A stretch of DNA of 64,000 bases from CAIUGU01 sp963819685 (GTDB lineage: Bacteria; Pseudomonadota; Gammaproteobacteria; Steroidobacterales; Steroidobacteraceae), in assembly GCA_963819685.1 (NCBI GenBank), contig CAWFXI010000010.1:62001-126000 (forward strand), in the 5' to 3' direction. Both the position numbers and the translations under genes were made by a program. The notes below the pieces were generated by a model. It ran no database searches and was not told the DNA's origin. It saw only the letters and a list, made by a program, of their open reading frames with translations. The number at the start of each line of letters is the position of its first letter. The first letter of the stretch is position 1. This document shows, one piece after another, positions 45,483-54,684 of this stretch.

Positions 45483-46805
45483 ATGTCACGCTACTTGCTC
45501 CTTCCATCGCTGCTCGCACTGCTGGCCGGCTGCGCCTCTGCGCCCGAGCAACGAACAGCGCCCATCGAACCCGTGGCAGTCACGGGTCGCGCTACAGAAG
45601 CAAAACCTGTTGCACCCGGCCCGGTCTCGGTTACCGCCGAGCGGATCAAAGCGAATGAACAATTGTTCAAGACCACGGTCGAGACCGGTTCTGACACGGT
45701 CAAGTCGGTCTTCACCACTTCAAGCACGGCACCGGCGACTGACCTCACCCGACTCGAATCCAGCTGGACTCGTCGACTGAATGAGGGTGCTGCACAACTG
45801 CGGCTTGGCGACACCATCAGCATGCCCGGTAACGGCGGCAATCCGCTGCGTTTCGCCGGCGTGCAGCTCGGTTCCAGTCTCGATCTGCGCGACGACATCA
45901 TTGCCTCATCCCGTCTTGCAGCGCCGGGAATCGCGGCTCTACCTTCGAGCGTCGATGCACTGTTAAGCAGTACGAACTCGCCCGACAGCCACCTGGCGCG
46001 GCAGGGCCTGTCGGTGCAGGGCAGAGTGCAGGTTGTGGGCGCCAACAGCGTCAAGTTTGTCACTCGCGATTCGCTCGGACGCACTTTGCAGGTCACCCAG
46101 CCACTGATGACTGCCATTCACCTGACGGAACCCGGCTGCGGCAATTACGCCATGGATCTCGGCAGGGTGCGCAAGGACTATGCGATCAAGAGCAATGAGT
46201 ATGGAGAGTGGCTCACTAACGTACGCGTTGTGTGCGGGATGCCGCTTGGGCTCACGCTCGAAGGGCACGGCGAATATCTGAACAGGCAGGGCAGCAGCGT
46301 CGGGATTGGTCTGGCTCGCAGCCTCAGTTCGCTGGGCAAGGCATCCGTCGGGCTCGCTTCGAGCCAGGACGCAGACAGTTCGGGGTGGCTCGCGCGTCTG
46401 AGCTTCGAACATTCGAACCCGCTTTTTGATCTGAACGTCCGGACGCTCGTGCAAAGCCCGGGCTTTCAGCGAGTGGGCACCGGCACTTCATCGGACCCGA
46501 CCCTCCGCAGCACCGTAGCGAGTCTCGGCATGAATACGGGAGACGCCAGCAACCTGGCGGTTGTCTACGCGACCGAAACGACTCTGTCGGATGTCACTGC
46601 CGCGCTGGTCGCGCTCACCCAGCGTATGCGTTTTGGGGCCTTCAATTCGGTGACCATGACCGCCGGCCAGTCGCTGGCGGCCACCGCCAGAGTCATGTCG
46701 GTCTATCTCTCCTTCACCCGCGCATTCGGTACACGGACCCAACGCTCATCGGGTCTCCCCGATACCATCGACCTCATCCGCCTGCCGCGGCTGACGCCGG
46801 AATAG
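45483..46805 (+). CDS. Usher-like outer-membrane lipoprotein
   Basis: ATG 45483 has AGGAAG 7 bases upstream; the product has 440 residues. The signal peptide ends in a lipobox, LLAGCAS. The mature part resembles segments of fimbrial ushers: LRLGDTISMPGNGGNPLRFAGVQLGSSLDLRDD corresponds to the N-terminal barrel strands, and YAMDLGRVRKDYAIKSNEYGEW and LEGHGEYLNRQGSSVGIGLARSL to the barrel after the plug. At 440 residues it is about half the length of a normal usher (~800), with no chaperone or pilin gene around. So it is a reduced orphan usher, a half barrel, or an unrelated look-alike. Confidence 0.6.
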   Translation: MSRYLLLPSLLALLAGCASAPEQRTAPIEPVAVTGRATEAKPVAPGPVSVTAERIKANEQLFKTTVETGSDTVKSVFTTSSTAPATDLTRLESSWTRRLNEGAAQLRLGDTISMPGNGGNPLRFAGVQLGSSLDLRDDIIASSRLAAPGIAALPSSVDALLSSTNSPDSHLARQGLSVQGRVQVVGANSVKFVTRDSLGRTLQVTQPLMTAIHLTEPGCGNYAMDLGRVRKDYAIKSNEYGEWLTNVRVVCGMPLGLTLEGHGEYLNRQGSSVGIGLARSLSSLGKASVGLASSQDADSSGWLARLSFEHSNPLFDLNVRTLVQSPGFQRVGTGTSSDPTLRSTVASLGMNTGDASNLAVVYATETTLSDVTAALVALTQRMRFGAFNSVTMTAGQSLAATARVMSVYLSFTRAFGTRTQRSSGLPDTIDLIRLPRLTPE

Positions 46806-46813
46806 CAACGCAA

Positions 46814-47659
46814 CTATTTGCGGGTGGAATCCGGCTTTGTCGCCAGTGAAGCACGCTCGGCAGCGGCTTTGGCGTTCAAGCCGCTGACGTCGACGGCCTT
46901 GCCGGTCACCGGATTGACGAAGTGATACGGCGGATAGTAAACGTCCGGAAAAAACACGCCGCCATCGGTTGAAGGCAGATCAGCACCTTCAGAAATGCCG
47001 GTGCCATTGATGCTGGACAGTTGCTCGCCAGCCCAACCCTGATCATAGGGCGTGTAGTACGTTCCCCAGTATTTCATTCTGGAGAATTTCCAGACACCTG
47101 CTTCCTTGACGTAGGTATTCTCGTAAATGCCTTCAGTCCATGCCTGCTTGACCGACCCGAATCCGGCAACCTGGGCGAAATTGCGAAAGCGGGCCTGCGC
47201 GGTCTGGCCATCAGCGGCCACCGTGACGATTTCCTGGATCTGGAAATGGTTGAACAGGCGTCCCCGAGTCAATCCGACCTGACCTCTTCCCATTTTTTCC
47301 AGGAACATCCGCCGTACACCGGCTTTGCCGACAAAGATGCCGCGCTGATTCAGTTCCACACTCGAATCCTCGGCAAACAGTTCAACAACCTGATCCCACA
47401 GGTTCTTGTCGACGTAGTAACCGTAGGCACGCGTCAGTCGGCTGATGGCTTCGATGTCTTCAATGTTCTGCAGGCGCCCTTCCTGATTTTTCAGGAGCGC
47501 GCGCAATTCATTGATGTCTGCCTTGTCAATCGCTGCAAGCGCCTGTGCACGGGTCGCGCTTTTCCTGCTGTCCGGGTTTGTCTGTGCGCCGGCGGATGCA
47601 CAAAATAACGCCAGTCCGCAGACCATGATTCGGGATAGTGACGTGCTGGTTCCAGTCAT
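46814..47659 (-). CDS. Exported NTF2-like (SnoaL-type) protein
   Basis: The protein has 281 residues with a Sec signal peptide (IMVCGLALFCASAGA). After a helical spacer, residues ~60-200 form an NTF2-like fold: IEAISRLTRAYGYYVDKNLWDQVVELFAEDSSVELN, then a strand-rich half (GVWKFSRMKYWGTYY). In cytosolic relatives this cavity binds steroids or other hydrophobic compounds. The C-terminal 70 residues contain PDVYYPPYHFVNPVTG, common in exported members of this group. It converges on the usher-like gene (8-base gap). Confidence 0.75.
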   Translation of the reverse strand: MTGTSTSLSRIMVCGLALFCASAGAQTNPDSRKSATRAQALAAIDKADINELRALLKNQEGRLQNIEDIEAISRLTRAYGYYVDKNLWDQVVELFAEDSSVELNQRGIFVGKAGVRRMFLEKMGRGQVGLTRGRLFNHFQIQEIVTVAADGQTAQARFRNFAQVAGFGSVKQAWTEGIYENTYVKEAGVWKFSRMKYWGTYYTPYDQGWAGEQLSSINGTGISEGADLPSTDGGVFFPDVYYPPYHFVNPVTGKAVDVSGLNAKAAAERASLATKPDSTRK

Positions 47660-47843
47660 GTTCCTTGGCTCCGAAGGGGGACCGCTTCATGTTGTGCAGC
47701 GCGATTGCGGACAATACAGCAAGAGGAATCATGGGTGAGGAGTGACAAGGCACGCAAGTGGACAAATGATTCTGACCACTTTGGTTTTGCAAACACCAGT
47801 CAGAAGGCCCAGACTTCTGCGCCAGCTTTGGGGGGATCGACAG

Positions 47844-48752
47844 ATGAGTGCTGAAAGACGTTCGCCTGTGCCCTGGATACAGCCCGGCATGCAACAGGGC
47901 ATTGACTGGCGCGACGGCGATATTGTGATCTCGGTGCCCGCCAAGAGCGGCACCACGTGGGCGATGAACATCGTCTATCAGCTGATTCACGGCGGCAAAC
48001 CGGACTTTGACAGCATCTACAAGGAAGTGCCGTGGATCGAGTTTCTCGAGAGTCCGGCCGATACACCCGAGGATGTATATGCACGGCTTGCGGCGATGCC
48101 GCATGACCGCCCTCGCGCATTCAAGACCCATTCTGCGCCGCCTGCAGTCCCGTTCTTCCGTGCAGGATCAGGGAAAAACATCAAGTACCTGGTCATCGGT
48201 CGCAACCCGGAAGAGGCCTTCGTGTCTTTCAAGCCCTTCCTCGAGGAACATTCCGACGCCTGGTACGAACTCTGGGGCGTTCCCAGGGCGGCACTGACGC
48301 GCCCCGATTTCCGCAGCTTCTACAACGAGGTCGCCAGCCCGAACGGCATGCAGGGCATGTTCTTCGGCTTCCTCGCCGCGTGGTGGCCGCTGCGTCACGA
48401 ACCGAATGTTCTCTTTCTGCACTTTGCCGACATGAAGAAGGACCATGAAGGATCCGTCCGCCGGATCGCGGATTTTCTGGGAGTCACCCCCGCTGCGGAT
48501 CGATGGCCGGCCATTCTGCAATACACTGGCTTCCCGTGGATGAAAGCCAACGAGAGAAAGTTCGAGGCGGGCAGTCATTTGCGCGTCCAGCCTCTCAACA
48601 GTGGAGCGATGATCAGGAAAGGCCAGCTCGGCGCAGCACGCGAAGATGGCATGACGGATGAAATTGCCGCGCATCTGCGTGTCGTCGGCCAGGCCATTTG
48701 CCCGGACGAACAGGCAGTGGACTGGCTATACAGGGGCGGAGTTCCTGCCTGA
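47844..48752 (+). CDS. Sulfotransferase family protein
   Basis: ATG 47844 has GGGGGA about 7 bases upstream (302 residues); an in-frame GTG at 47742 lacks a well-spaced site. The PAPS 5'-phosphosulfate loop is VPAKSGTTWAMN, and the 3'-phosphate motif is VIGRNPEEAFVSFKPF. The C terminus has FEAGSHLRVQPLNSGAMIRKGQLGA, matching the conserved RKG...GDW region in shortened form. It is a cytosolic enzyme that moves sulfate from PAPS to a hydroxyl or amine; the acceptor is unknown. Its neighbours do not suggest one. Confidence 0.85.
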   Translation: MSAERRSPVPWIQPGMQQGIDWRDGDIVISVPAKSGTTWAMNIVYQLIHGGKPDFDSIYKEVPWIEFLESPADTPEDVYARLAAMPHDRPRAFKTHSAPPAVPFFRAGSGKNIKYLVIGRNPEEAFVSFKPFLEEHSDAWYELWGVPRAALTRPDFRSFYNEVASPNGMQGMFFGFLAAWWPLRHEPNVLFLHFADMKKDHEGSVRRIADFLGVTPAADRWPAILQYTGFPWMKANERKFEAGSHLRVQPLNSGAMIRKGQLGAAREDGMTDEIAAHLRVVGQAICPDEQAVDWLYRGGVPA

Positions 48753-48802
48753 ACCTCCGACATCGGAACACGGATTTTCGTCAGCTACTGCAAGGGGCAC
48801 TT

Positions 48803-49453
48803 ATGCGATTCCTGACTTTGATTCTCCTGGCTGCGTCCGTGACCGCCCAGGCTGCCACGCTTCCGGCCGATATCGATTCGCAGTCCTATTCCCGCCTCCC
48901 CTTCCTGACCCGAAGCAGTCTGGACGCCGAAGGGAAGCGGATTTTTGACGCCATCAACACTGCCGTAACAGGCAAGCAGGAAGAACTTCCCCGCATGGGC
49001 CCTCCCGCTGCCAGCATGTACAGCATTGCCGTGGCTGAGCCGTATGACCGGATCAACCAGCTGCTGCGCAAGACAGTCGTCGGTCCAGCCTATTTCGAGA
49101 TCTGCACCCTCATCGCCGCGCGCGAATATGACCAGGAATACGAATGGGCCGGCCACGAACCCGCCGCCGTACGCGCCGGCGTGAGCGCGGCCACGATCGA
49201 TGCGATTCGTTACAACCGGCCCCTGGACGGACTTCCCGAAAAGGACCGTGTAGTGATTCAATTCGGCCGCCAGTTGCTCACGCAGCACAAACTCGATTCC
49301 GCCCTGTACGCCAAAGTGGTTGAGCTGTTCGGCAAGCAGGGAATGATCGAACTGTCGATGAGCCTCGGCGACTATGTAATGACCGCGATTCTGCTGAACA
49401 CGGTGGACCAGCGCGTGCCGCCGGATCGCAAAGTGAATCTGCCTCCTAAATGA
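48803..49453 (+). CDS. Exported carboxymuconolactone decarboxylase family protein
   Basis: ATG 48803 has AAGGGG upstream; 216 residues with a signal peptide (LTLILLAASVTAQAA). The CMD/AhpD-like fold is seen in TLIAAREYDQEYEWAGHEPAAVRAGVSAATIDAIR, although the CxxC of peroxidase-type members is absent (AAREYDQEYEWAGH instead). Export of a CMD-family protein is unusual. Its stop overlaps the cti start as ATGA (49450-49453), so it is coupled to the fatty-acid isomerase gene. Confidence 0.78.
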   Translation: MRFLTLILLAASVTAQAATLPADIDSQSYSRLPFLTRSSLDAEGKRIFDAINTAVTGKQEELPRMGPPAASMYSIAVAEPYDRINQLLRKTVVGPAYFEICTLIAAREYDQEYEWAGHEPAAVRAGVSAATIDAIRYNRPLDGLPEKDRVVIQFGRQLLTQHKLDSALYAKVVELFGKQGMIELSMSLGDYVMTAILLNTVDQRVPPDRKVNLPPK

Positions 49454-51798
49454 GGGTGGGTGGCTTGCGTCGAGTCTTCGTTATCGCTGGAGCAATTGTA
49501 TTCGCGGGTTGCTCGGCGCTGGCAGTGCGCAATTTCGATGCATTGTTTGGCACGGAAACGGCGAAGGAATTCGTGCCGGTCGCGAGTGCACCGATCGAAT
49601 ACCAGCGCGATATCAAGCCCATCATGGAGCAGCGCTGCCTGGTCTGTCACGGCTGCTACGACGCGCCGTGCCAGCTGAAACTGGATTCTTTCGAAGGCCT
49701 GCTACGCGGCGGCACCAAGGAGAAGGTGTATCAGGCGTCCCGCTTGACTCAGGGCTCGCTCAGCCGCCTGTTTGAGGACGCGCAAACCACGGCGGAATGG
49801 CGCGAGCGCAAGTTTCATGCGGTCCTCAACGAACGTGAGAATTCGCCGCAAGCCAACCTGCAAGCGGGCCTGGTGGCGAGGATGCTGGACCTGAAGCAGC
49901 AACATCCATTGACGACAGACAAGACCCTTCCCGCGACCTTCGATCTTTCACTCGATCGTGCAGAGCAGTGCCCGAAGATCGAGGAATTCGACGCCTTTGC
50001 CGCAAGGTTTCCGCAATGGGGCATGCCGTTCGGGCTGCCGGCGATCAGCACCACCGAGAACCGCAAACTGCTCGATTGGCTGTCGGCTGGCGCGCCTTCG
50101 GCCGCCGTCAAACCGTTGAGCGCCTCTCTGGTCAGGGAAGTGGAATACTGGGAATCGTTGTTCAACGGCGAGAGCCTCAAGCATCAGTTGGCAGCGCGCT
50201 ATCTGTACGAGCATCTCTTTATCGCGCATCTCTATCTGGAAGACGCCGGCCCAAATACCGTGTTCTTCAAGTTGGTGCGTTCGCGCACACCGCCGGGTCA
50301 ACCGCTGGACATGATCGCCTCTCGTCGGCCTTACGACGATCCCGGTGTGACCCGTGTGTATTACCGGCTGTGGCGCGACCCGGCGAGCGTGATTGCCAAG
50401 ACGCACATGCCCTATCGGCTGTCACCTGCGCGCCGCGACAAATGGAAGCAATGGTTCATCGACACCGATTACACGGTGACGCAGCTGCCCGGCTACGACC
50501 CGAAGACGGCGTCGAACCCGTTCGTCACTTACGAACCCATCCCCTACACCTCGCGACACAGCTTCCTGCTGGACGAGGCGCAATTCACGGTGATGAACTT
50601 CATCAAGGGCCCGGTGTGTCGCGGCAACGTGGCGCTCAATGTAATCCAGGATCGCTTCTGGGTGTTTTTCACGCCGCCGCAGACCGGAACATCGACGCAG
50701 TTTGCGAATTTTCTGGCCGCGCAGGACCAGCACCTGCGCCTGCCCGCGGAAGCAGAAAGCGGTTTCTGGTCCATCGCGTCCTGGCGCAGCTATGCCAAGG
50801 CACAACAGGCCTATCTGCAGGCAAAGGGCGAGTTCCTGCGCGCCAACCGCGATGCGCTGGAGCGCACTCAGCTTGGAACGTTCTGGGACGGTGGCGGCGT
50901 CAATCCGAATGCGGCGCTGACGGTGTTTCGCCACTTCGACAGTGCGACAGTCGTGCAGGGCCTGGTGGGCGAGCAACCCCAGACAGCCTGGCTGATCGAT
51001 TACCCGATTCTGGAACGTATCCACTACCTGCTGGTTGCGGGCTTTGATGTGTACGGCTCCGCGTCGCATCAGGCGATGACGCGCATGTACATGGATTTTC
51101 TGCGTATGGAATCGGAGATGAATTTCCTGGCGTTCTTCCCGGAAACGCAGCGTCGGGCGGAAGTGACGAACTGGTATCGGGGTGCTGAAGACAGCGTTCA
51201 GGAATATCTGAACGCCTACTTCGAGCATGAAGAGTTGCCGACGCCATACGAGTACAAAACAACCGAGTACAAGCAGGAACTGTTCGCAGCGCTGCAACGG
51301 CGCGTCGCCAAAGCCGCCAACCACGGCTACGACCTGAATCGATCGGGCCTGCCGGCCGCCAGCGTGGCTGAGCTGGACAAACTGAACCACGTGAGCGGGG
51401 TACCGGCGTCGCTGATGCCACAAGGCGTCATCATCAAAGTGCAAGGCCACGGGCTGCTGACGCTGCTCAGTAACAGCGCCTATACCAATATCTCGTCGAT
51501 GTTCGGCGAAGCGGAACGCCGCCTGGTGCCGGAGGATACCTTGACCATTGCAAATGGCGTGCTGACGGCCTATCCCAACGTCTTCCTGCAGGTCACTCCC
51601 GCACGGATACCGGAGCTGGTGCAGTCGATCGCCTCGCTGCGCAGCGAGTCGGACTACAGCCGGTTGCTTGATCGTTTCGGGGTGCGCCGGACCGATACCA
51701 GGTTCTGGTCGGTGAGCGACCAGGTCATGAACGACTATCGCAAGAGCGAGCCGCTCACATCGGGTGTACTGGACTACAACCGCTACGACAACCGCTAG
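49450..51798 (+). CDS. cti: Fatty acid cis/trans isomerase
   Basis: The protein has 782 residues, the usual Cti length. After a short signal peptide with CSALA it has IEYQRDIKPIMEQRCLVCHGCYDAPCQLKL, with the CxxCH haem-c site near residue 63, characteristic of the family. FDSFEGLLRGGTK-type and DAQTTAEWRERKFHAVLNE segments, and PICRGNVALNVIQDRFW further on, also match. It converts cis-unsaturated phospholipid acyl chains to trans in response to solvent or heat stress, in the periplasm. It overlaps the CMD-family gene by ATGA. Confidence 0.93.
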   Translation: MRVGGLRRVFVIAGAIVFAGCSALAVRNFDALFGTETAKEFVPVASAPIEYQRDIKPIMEQRCLVCHGCYDAPCQLKLDSFEGLLRGGTKEKVYQASRLTQGSLSRLFEDAQTTAEWRERKFHAVLNERENSPQANLQAGLVARMLDLKQQHPLTTDKTLPATFDLSLDRAEQCPKIEEFDAFAARFPQWGMPFGLPAISTTENRKLLDWLSAGAPSAAVKPLSASLVREVEYWESLFNGESLKHQLAARYLYEHLFIAHLYLEDAGPNTVFFKLVRSRTPPGQPLDMIASRRPYDDPGVTRVYYRLWRDPASVIAKTHMPYRLSPARRDKWKQWFIDTDYTVTQLPGYDPKTASNPFVTYEPIPYTSRHSFLLDEAQFTVMNFIKGPVCRGNVALNVIQDRFWVFFTPPQTGTSTQFANFLAAQDQHLRLPAEAESGFWSIASWRSYAKAQQAYLQAKGEFLRANRDALERTQLGTFWDGGGVNPNAALTVFRHFDSATVVQGLVGEQPQTAWLIDYPILERIHYLLVAGFDVYGSASHQAMTRMYMDFLRMESEMNFLAFFPETQRRAEVTNWYRGAEDSVQEYLNAYFEHEELPTPYEYKTTEYKQELFAALQRRVAKAANHGYDLNRSGLPAASVAELDKLNHVSGVPASLMPQGVIIKVQGHGLLTLLSNSAYTNISSMFGEAERRLVPEDTLTIANGVLTAYPNVFLQVTPARIPELVQSIASLRSESDYSRLLDRFGVRRTDTRFWSVSDQVMNDYRKSEPLTSGVLDYNRYDNR

Positions 51799-51879
51799 CC
51801 ACGTGTCAATCGTTCCACAAATGCAAACCCCACTCCTCGCTGTGACAATCAGCGCCGGTATTCAACACGGAGATCTGTC

Positions 51880-52615
51880 GTGAAGACCCCTGACACATCT
51901 GAGTCGCCGTCGATTCATGGAAATGGCTGGAACGACTGCGGCGCTGGCGCTCATGGGGCTGCCGCTCGCAGGGCGCGCGGCGAGCCCGGACGCGAGCTGG
52001 ATCAGGATCGGCATCGTTGGCTCCGGCAATGTCGGTGGTGCTCTCGGTCGTCTGTGGGCAAAGACCGGCCACAGGTCATGTTTTCATCGCGCAGCATCGA
52101 CGATGACAAGGCGCTGGCCGCGAGGTCGGTGCGAATGCCAGTGCCGGAACACCACGGGACGCCGTTTCATTCGGGGATGCCGTACTGTTCGCAGTTCCGT
52201 ACCGGGCGTTGCCTGATCTCGGCAAGGAGCTTGCGGATGTGCTCAAAGGCAAGATCGTGATCGACACGAGCAACCCGTTTGCCAGCGTGACGGCGACATC
52301 GCGAACTGGGCAGCCGAGAAGGGTGCCGGTCTCGCGTCCGCGGAACTGCTGCCGGGCGCCCGTATCGTGCGTGCCTTCAATCTGATCAGCGCAGCCCGGA
52401 TGGGCGCAGCGGACAAGGAGCAGCAGCGCATTGGCATGCCGATGGTCGGCGATGATCGTCAAGCGATCGATCTGGCTTCGCGTCTGATACGCGACATCGG
52501 CTACGAACCCGTCCTGATCGGCGGTCTTGCAATGGGCAAGTACCTGCAGCCGGGCTCACCGCTCGCGGGGGAACGCACGCCAGACGAAATCCGGAGGATT
52601 GTCGCAGGCCTCTAG
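51880..52615 (+). pseudogene. Tat-exported NADP-binding oxidoreductase (F420:NADP reductase-like), four frameshifts
   Basis: GTG 51880 follows GGAG. A Tat signal SRRRFMEMAGTTAALALMG lies in the next frame, so one extra base precedes it (about 51900). The Rossmann motif IGIVGSGNVGGALGRLWAKTGH comes next. Then single-base deletions near 52071, 52121 and 52287 shift it in turn to frames with QVMFSSRS, VGANASAGTPRDAV...VLFAVPYRALPDL, VIDTSNPF and GDIANWAAEKG...ARIVRAFN...GYEPVLIGGL. The motif order matches the NADP_oxido_F420 family. Complete apart from the indels. Function of the exported form is unknown. Confidence 0.75.
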
Positions 52616-52630
52616 CATCGTTCTGCAGAC

Positions 52631-53536
52631 TCATTGCAGCTTGCCTACGGTTGTCCGTTGGCGCAGGTATTCGCTGCGCTTCATCGCGATGTAGTCGTCA
52701 TGCTCGACTTCATGCAGCTGGAGGGCGTAGCGCTCTGTGGCGGCGAACCATCGCTCGATGCTTTCCTCGAAGCGCCGATCGGCCGGAGTCGCAAGCGCGC
52801 CCAGATACGCGTCCAGAGCCAGGTAGTAGCGCATCGTGTTGCGCTCCAGTGCGCCACGGATGCCACCGACAAGTCGTGGGGGGCCGCCCTTCTCACCGAC
52901 TGCCGTCGTGAAACCTGACTTGCCACTGCCGATCGTCCCGAGATACGCCCCCATCGCGAGGCGCGCCTTGAGACCGTAATCGTAGGAGTACCGCAGGTGC
53001 AGGAATGACCGCTCGTCGTCCAGACCAGTCAGTTCCAGCGAGATGTGGTAGTTCTGCGTATCGAGCGGACCATTGCGGGCATCGAGCGCAATCTCCGTGT
53101 AGCCCGGTACCGACGCGGTGACGCGGTACACGAACTCGACTCGATACGCATCATTGAGCGGTTCGTCGACCTTTCTGCCGATGACAATCGATAGCACGGA
53201 CACTTCACTGCGGACTCCCGCCCTGCAGAGCTTCACATTGAGGTGCAGAATCAATGCCTCGCACCAGTTGTCAGGCCTGGTGAAGGTATTGCTGATCGTG
53301 GCAAACGGATGGTCGACGACGGCGTACACATCGCCGCGCAAGGTACCCGGACTCTCCGTGGATTCCAGATAGAGCCCTTCCTGCAGCGGGCTGTTCCGGA
53401 GCTGCTCGCGCAATGCGGCGTACCGCTCTTGCAACGCCACTGCCGGGCCGGCTTCCGGTAACGCTTTTTGGGCGTTCGCCGCCACTGCACTCGCTGCCAG
53501 CGCAACGAACAGAAACGCAACGACGTGGGCTTTCAT
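52631..53536 (-). CDS. Exported hypothetical protein
   Basis: The protein has 301 residues with a Sec signal peptide (VVAFLFVALAASAVAANA). The mature chain begins with a helix (ERYAALREQLRNS), then strand-rich segments resembling a lipid- or START-like cavity: RGDVYAVVDHPFATISNTFTRPDNWCEALILHLNVKLC, with two Cys that could bridge, and YHISLELTGLDDERSFLHLRYSYDYG. The C terminus is helical and aromatic. I do not recognise the family. It overlaps nothing and is followed 7 bases on by the glycine-zipper gene on the same strand. Confidence 0.6.
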   Translation of the reverse strand: MKAHVVAFLFVALAASAVAANAQKALPEAGPAVALQERYAALREQLRNSPLQEGLYLESTESPGTLRGDVYAVVDHPFATISNTFTRPDNWCEALILHLNVKLCRAGVRSEVSVLSIVIGRKVDEPLNDAYRVEFVYRVTASVPGYTEIALDARNGPLDTQNYHISLELTGLDDERSFLHLRYSYDYGLKARLAMGAYLGTIGSGKSGFTTAVGEKGGPPRLVGGIRGALERNTMRYYLALDAYLGALATPADRRFEESIERWFAATERYALQLHEVEHDDYIAMKRSEYLRQRTTVGKLQ

Positions 53537-53543
53537 TCTGCAA

Positions 53544-54065
53544 TCAGATATCCAGCCGGCCCTCTTTCACGGGGATCCTGCTGCCCGGGTCATGATCCAT
53601 ATGGATGGTGTGCTGCTGGCCATCCAGCGTGTACACCACCTCAAAGCCGTTATCGACCTTCTGTGTGTCATAAGCGGTCGTGCATCGCTTCTCGACCACT
53701 GTCTCGGTACTGCCATTCTGGATCTTCTTCTGAATCTGGTTGCCGGCCACGCCGCCCGCCGCTGCGCCGGCTACGGTCGCCAGCTTCTTGCCGTCGCCGC
53801 CTCCAACCTGATTGCCGAGGAGGCCTCCGACCACGGCGCCGATGCCCGTGCCCACGAGGCGATTGTCATCCTTGACCTCTTTCTGGCGGGTCACCGCTTC
53901 GTCGCGGCATTCTTCCCTGGGGGTCCTGATGGTGCGGGTCGCCGGCGTCACGCTGACAACTTTCGCACTGGTGCCGGAATTCATCGCCTTGTAGCCGGCA
54001 AACGCACCGCCCGCCGTGATGGCGAGCGCGCCGACAATCGCCCCAATCGTGAAGTTCTGGTTCAC
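53544..54065 (-). CDS. Glycine-zipper 2TM envelope protein
   Basis: GTG 54065 has GGGAGAG upstream; ATG 54089 is the alternative. The product has about 173 residues. An N-terminal membrane segment (FTIGAIVGALAITAGGAFAGY) is followed by a linker and two glycine-zipper helices, VGTGIGAVVGGLLGNQVGG and ATVAGAAAGGVAGNQIQ, as in SlyB/Rcs-related outer-membrane proteins. The C-terminal domain (YDTQKVDNGFEVVYTLDGQQHTIHMDHDPG) is typical of the family. Likely helps outer-membrane stability. Confidence 0.82.
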   Translation of the reverse strand: MNQNFTIGAIVGALAITAGGAFAGYKAMNSGTSAKVVSVTPATRTIRTPREECRDEAVTRQKEVKDDNRLVGTGIGAVVGGLLGNQVGGGDGKKLATVAGAAAGGVAGNQIQKKIQNGSTETVVEKRCTTAYDTQKVDNGFEVVYTLDGQQHTIHMDHDPGSRIPVKEGRLDI

Positions 54066-54219
54066 CGTTGCTCTCCCGTAGTAGCGCACTCACGTAGTGG
54101 CCTTCCTGGCAGAGCTTGCCGTATGAGCACCCTTAAACGCAGTCGATGCTGATCCCTGTTCCGGTGTAAGCGCCGTCTCACACGGAGGCCTCATGACGCA
54201 ATCAATGGTTCTGGTGCGA

Positions 54220-54498
54220 CTACCCGTGCGGGGCGCTGGCGGCGAGTGGAAAAGCGTAGATCTGGTTGGCAAGATCGATTGCTGATTTGCGCAGCCAGGG
54301 ATAGGCCTTCATCCCCTCCGCGACCCACTTGAGTTCCGCTGCTGCAACCTTCGGCGCGCAGTCGATTGCGAGCGTTCGGTGGACTCGCCACAGCATCGGC
54401 TGCAAGTGCCGCAGATTGGTCATGTCGACCCGGCGCTGTAGAGCCTTGAGCTCCCCTTTCGCGGCGATCCATTCATCGTAAGGCAACGTCATAGCCAT
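54220..54498 (-). CDS. Small hypothetical protein
   Basis: The protein has 92 residues from ATG 54498, which has AGGGAGGG about 8 bases upstream, a strong site that supports a real gene. It is mostly helical (YDEWIAAKGELKALQRRVDM, WRVHRTLAIDCAPKVAAAELKWVAEGMKAYPWLRKSA). No signal peptide and no known motif. A hairpin with a U-tract lies just upstream (54521-54552). Function unknown. Confidence 0.55.
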   Translation of the reverse strand: MAMTLPYDEWIAAKGELKALQRRVDMTNLRHLQPMLWRVHRTLAIDCAPKVAAAELKWVAEGMKAYPWLRKSAIDLANQIYAFPLAASAPHG

Positions 54499-54520
54499 CG
54501 GACGAACCCTCCCTTTAAGG

Positions 54521-54552
54521 AAAAGCCCGGATCAGCTTGACCAATCCGGGCT
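54521..54552 (-). terminator. Rho-independent terminator (minus strand)
   Basis: AGCCCGGAT (54524-54532) and ATCCGGGCT (54544-54552) form a perfect 9-bp stem with an 11-base loop, followed on the minus strand by TTTTCC. It should end the transcript of the SDR gene at 54685-55527. Because the small gene at 54498 starts 23 bases beyond, it could also be a leader structure for that gene. Confidence 0.7.
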
Positions 54553-54684
54553 CGGAGCCGTGGCCCAGGATCTACAGGGGTCCATCAGCTGTTGAGGCTA
54601 TCGTCCTTGATCGTCCTGATTCGGAATACCGGACGACTTCGTGAATACTCGTAGGCGGATGCTGACGTTGTGCACCGGCACCGT

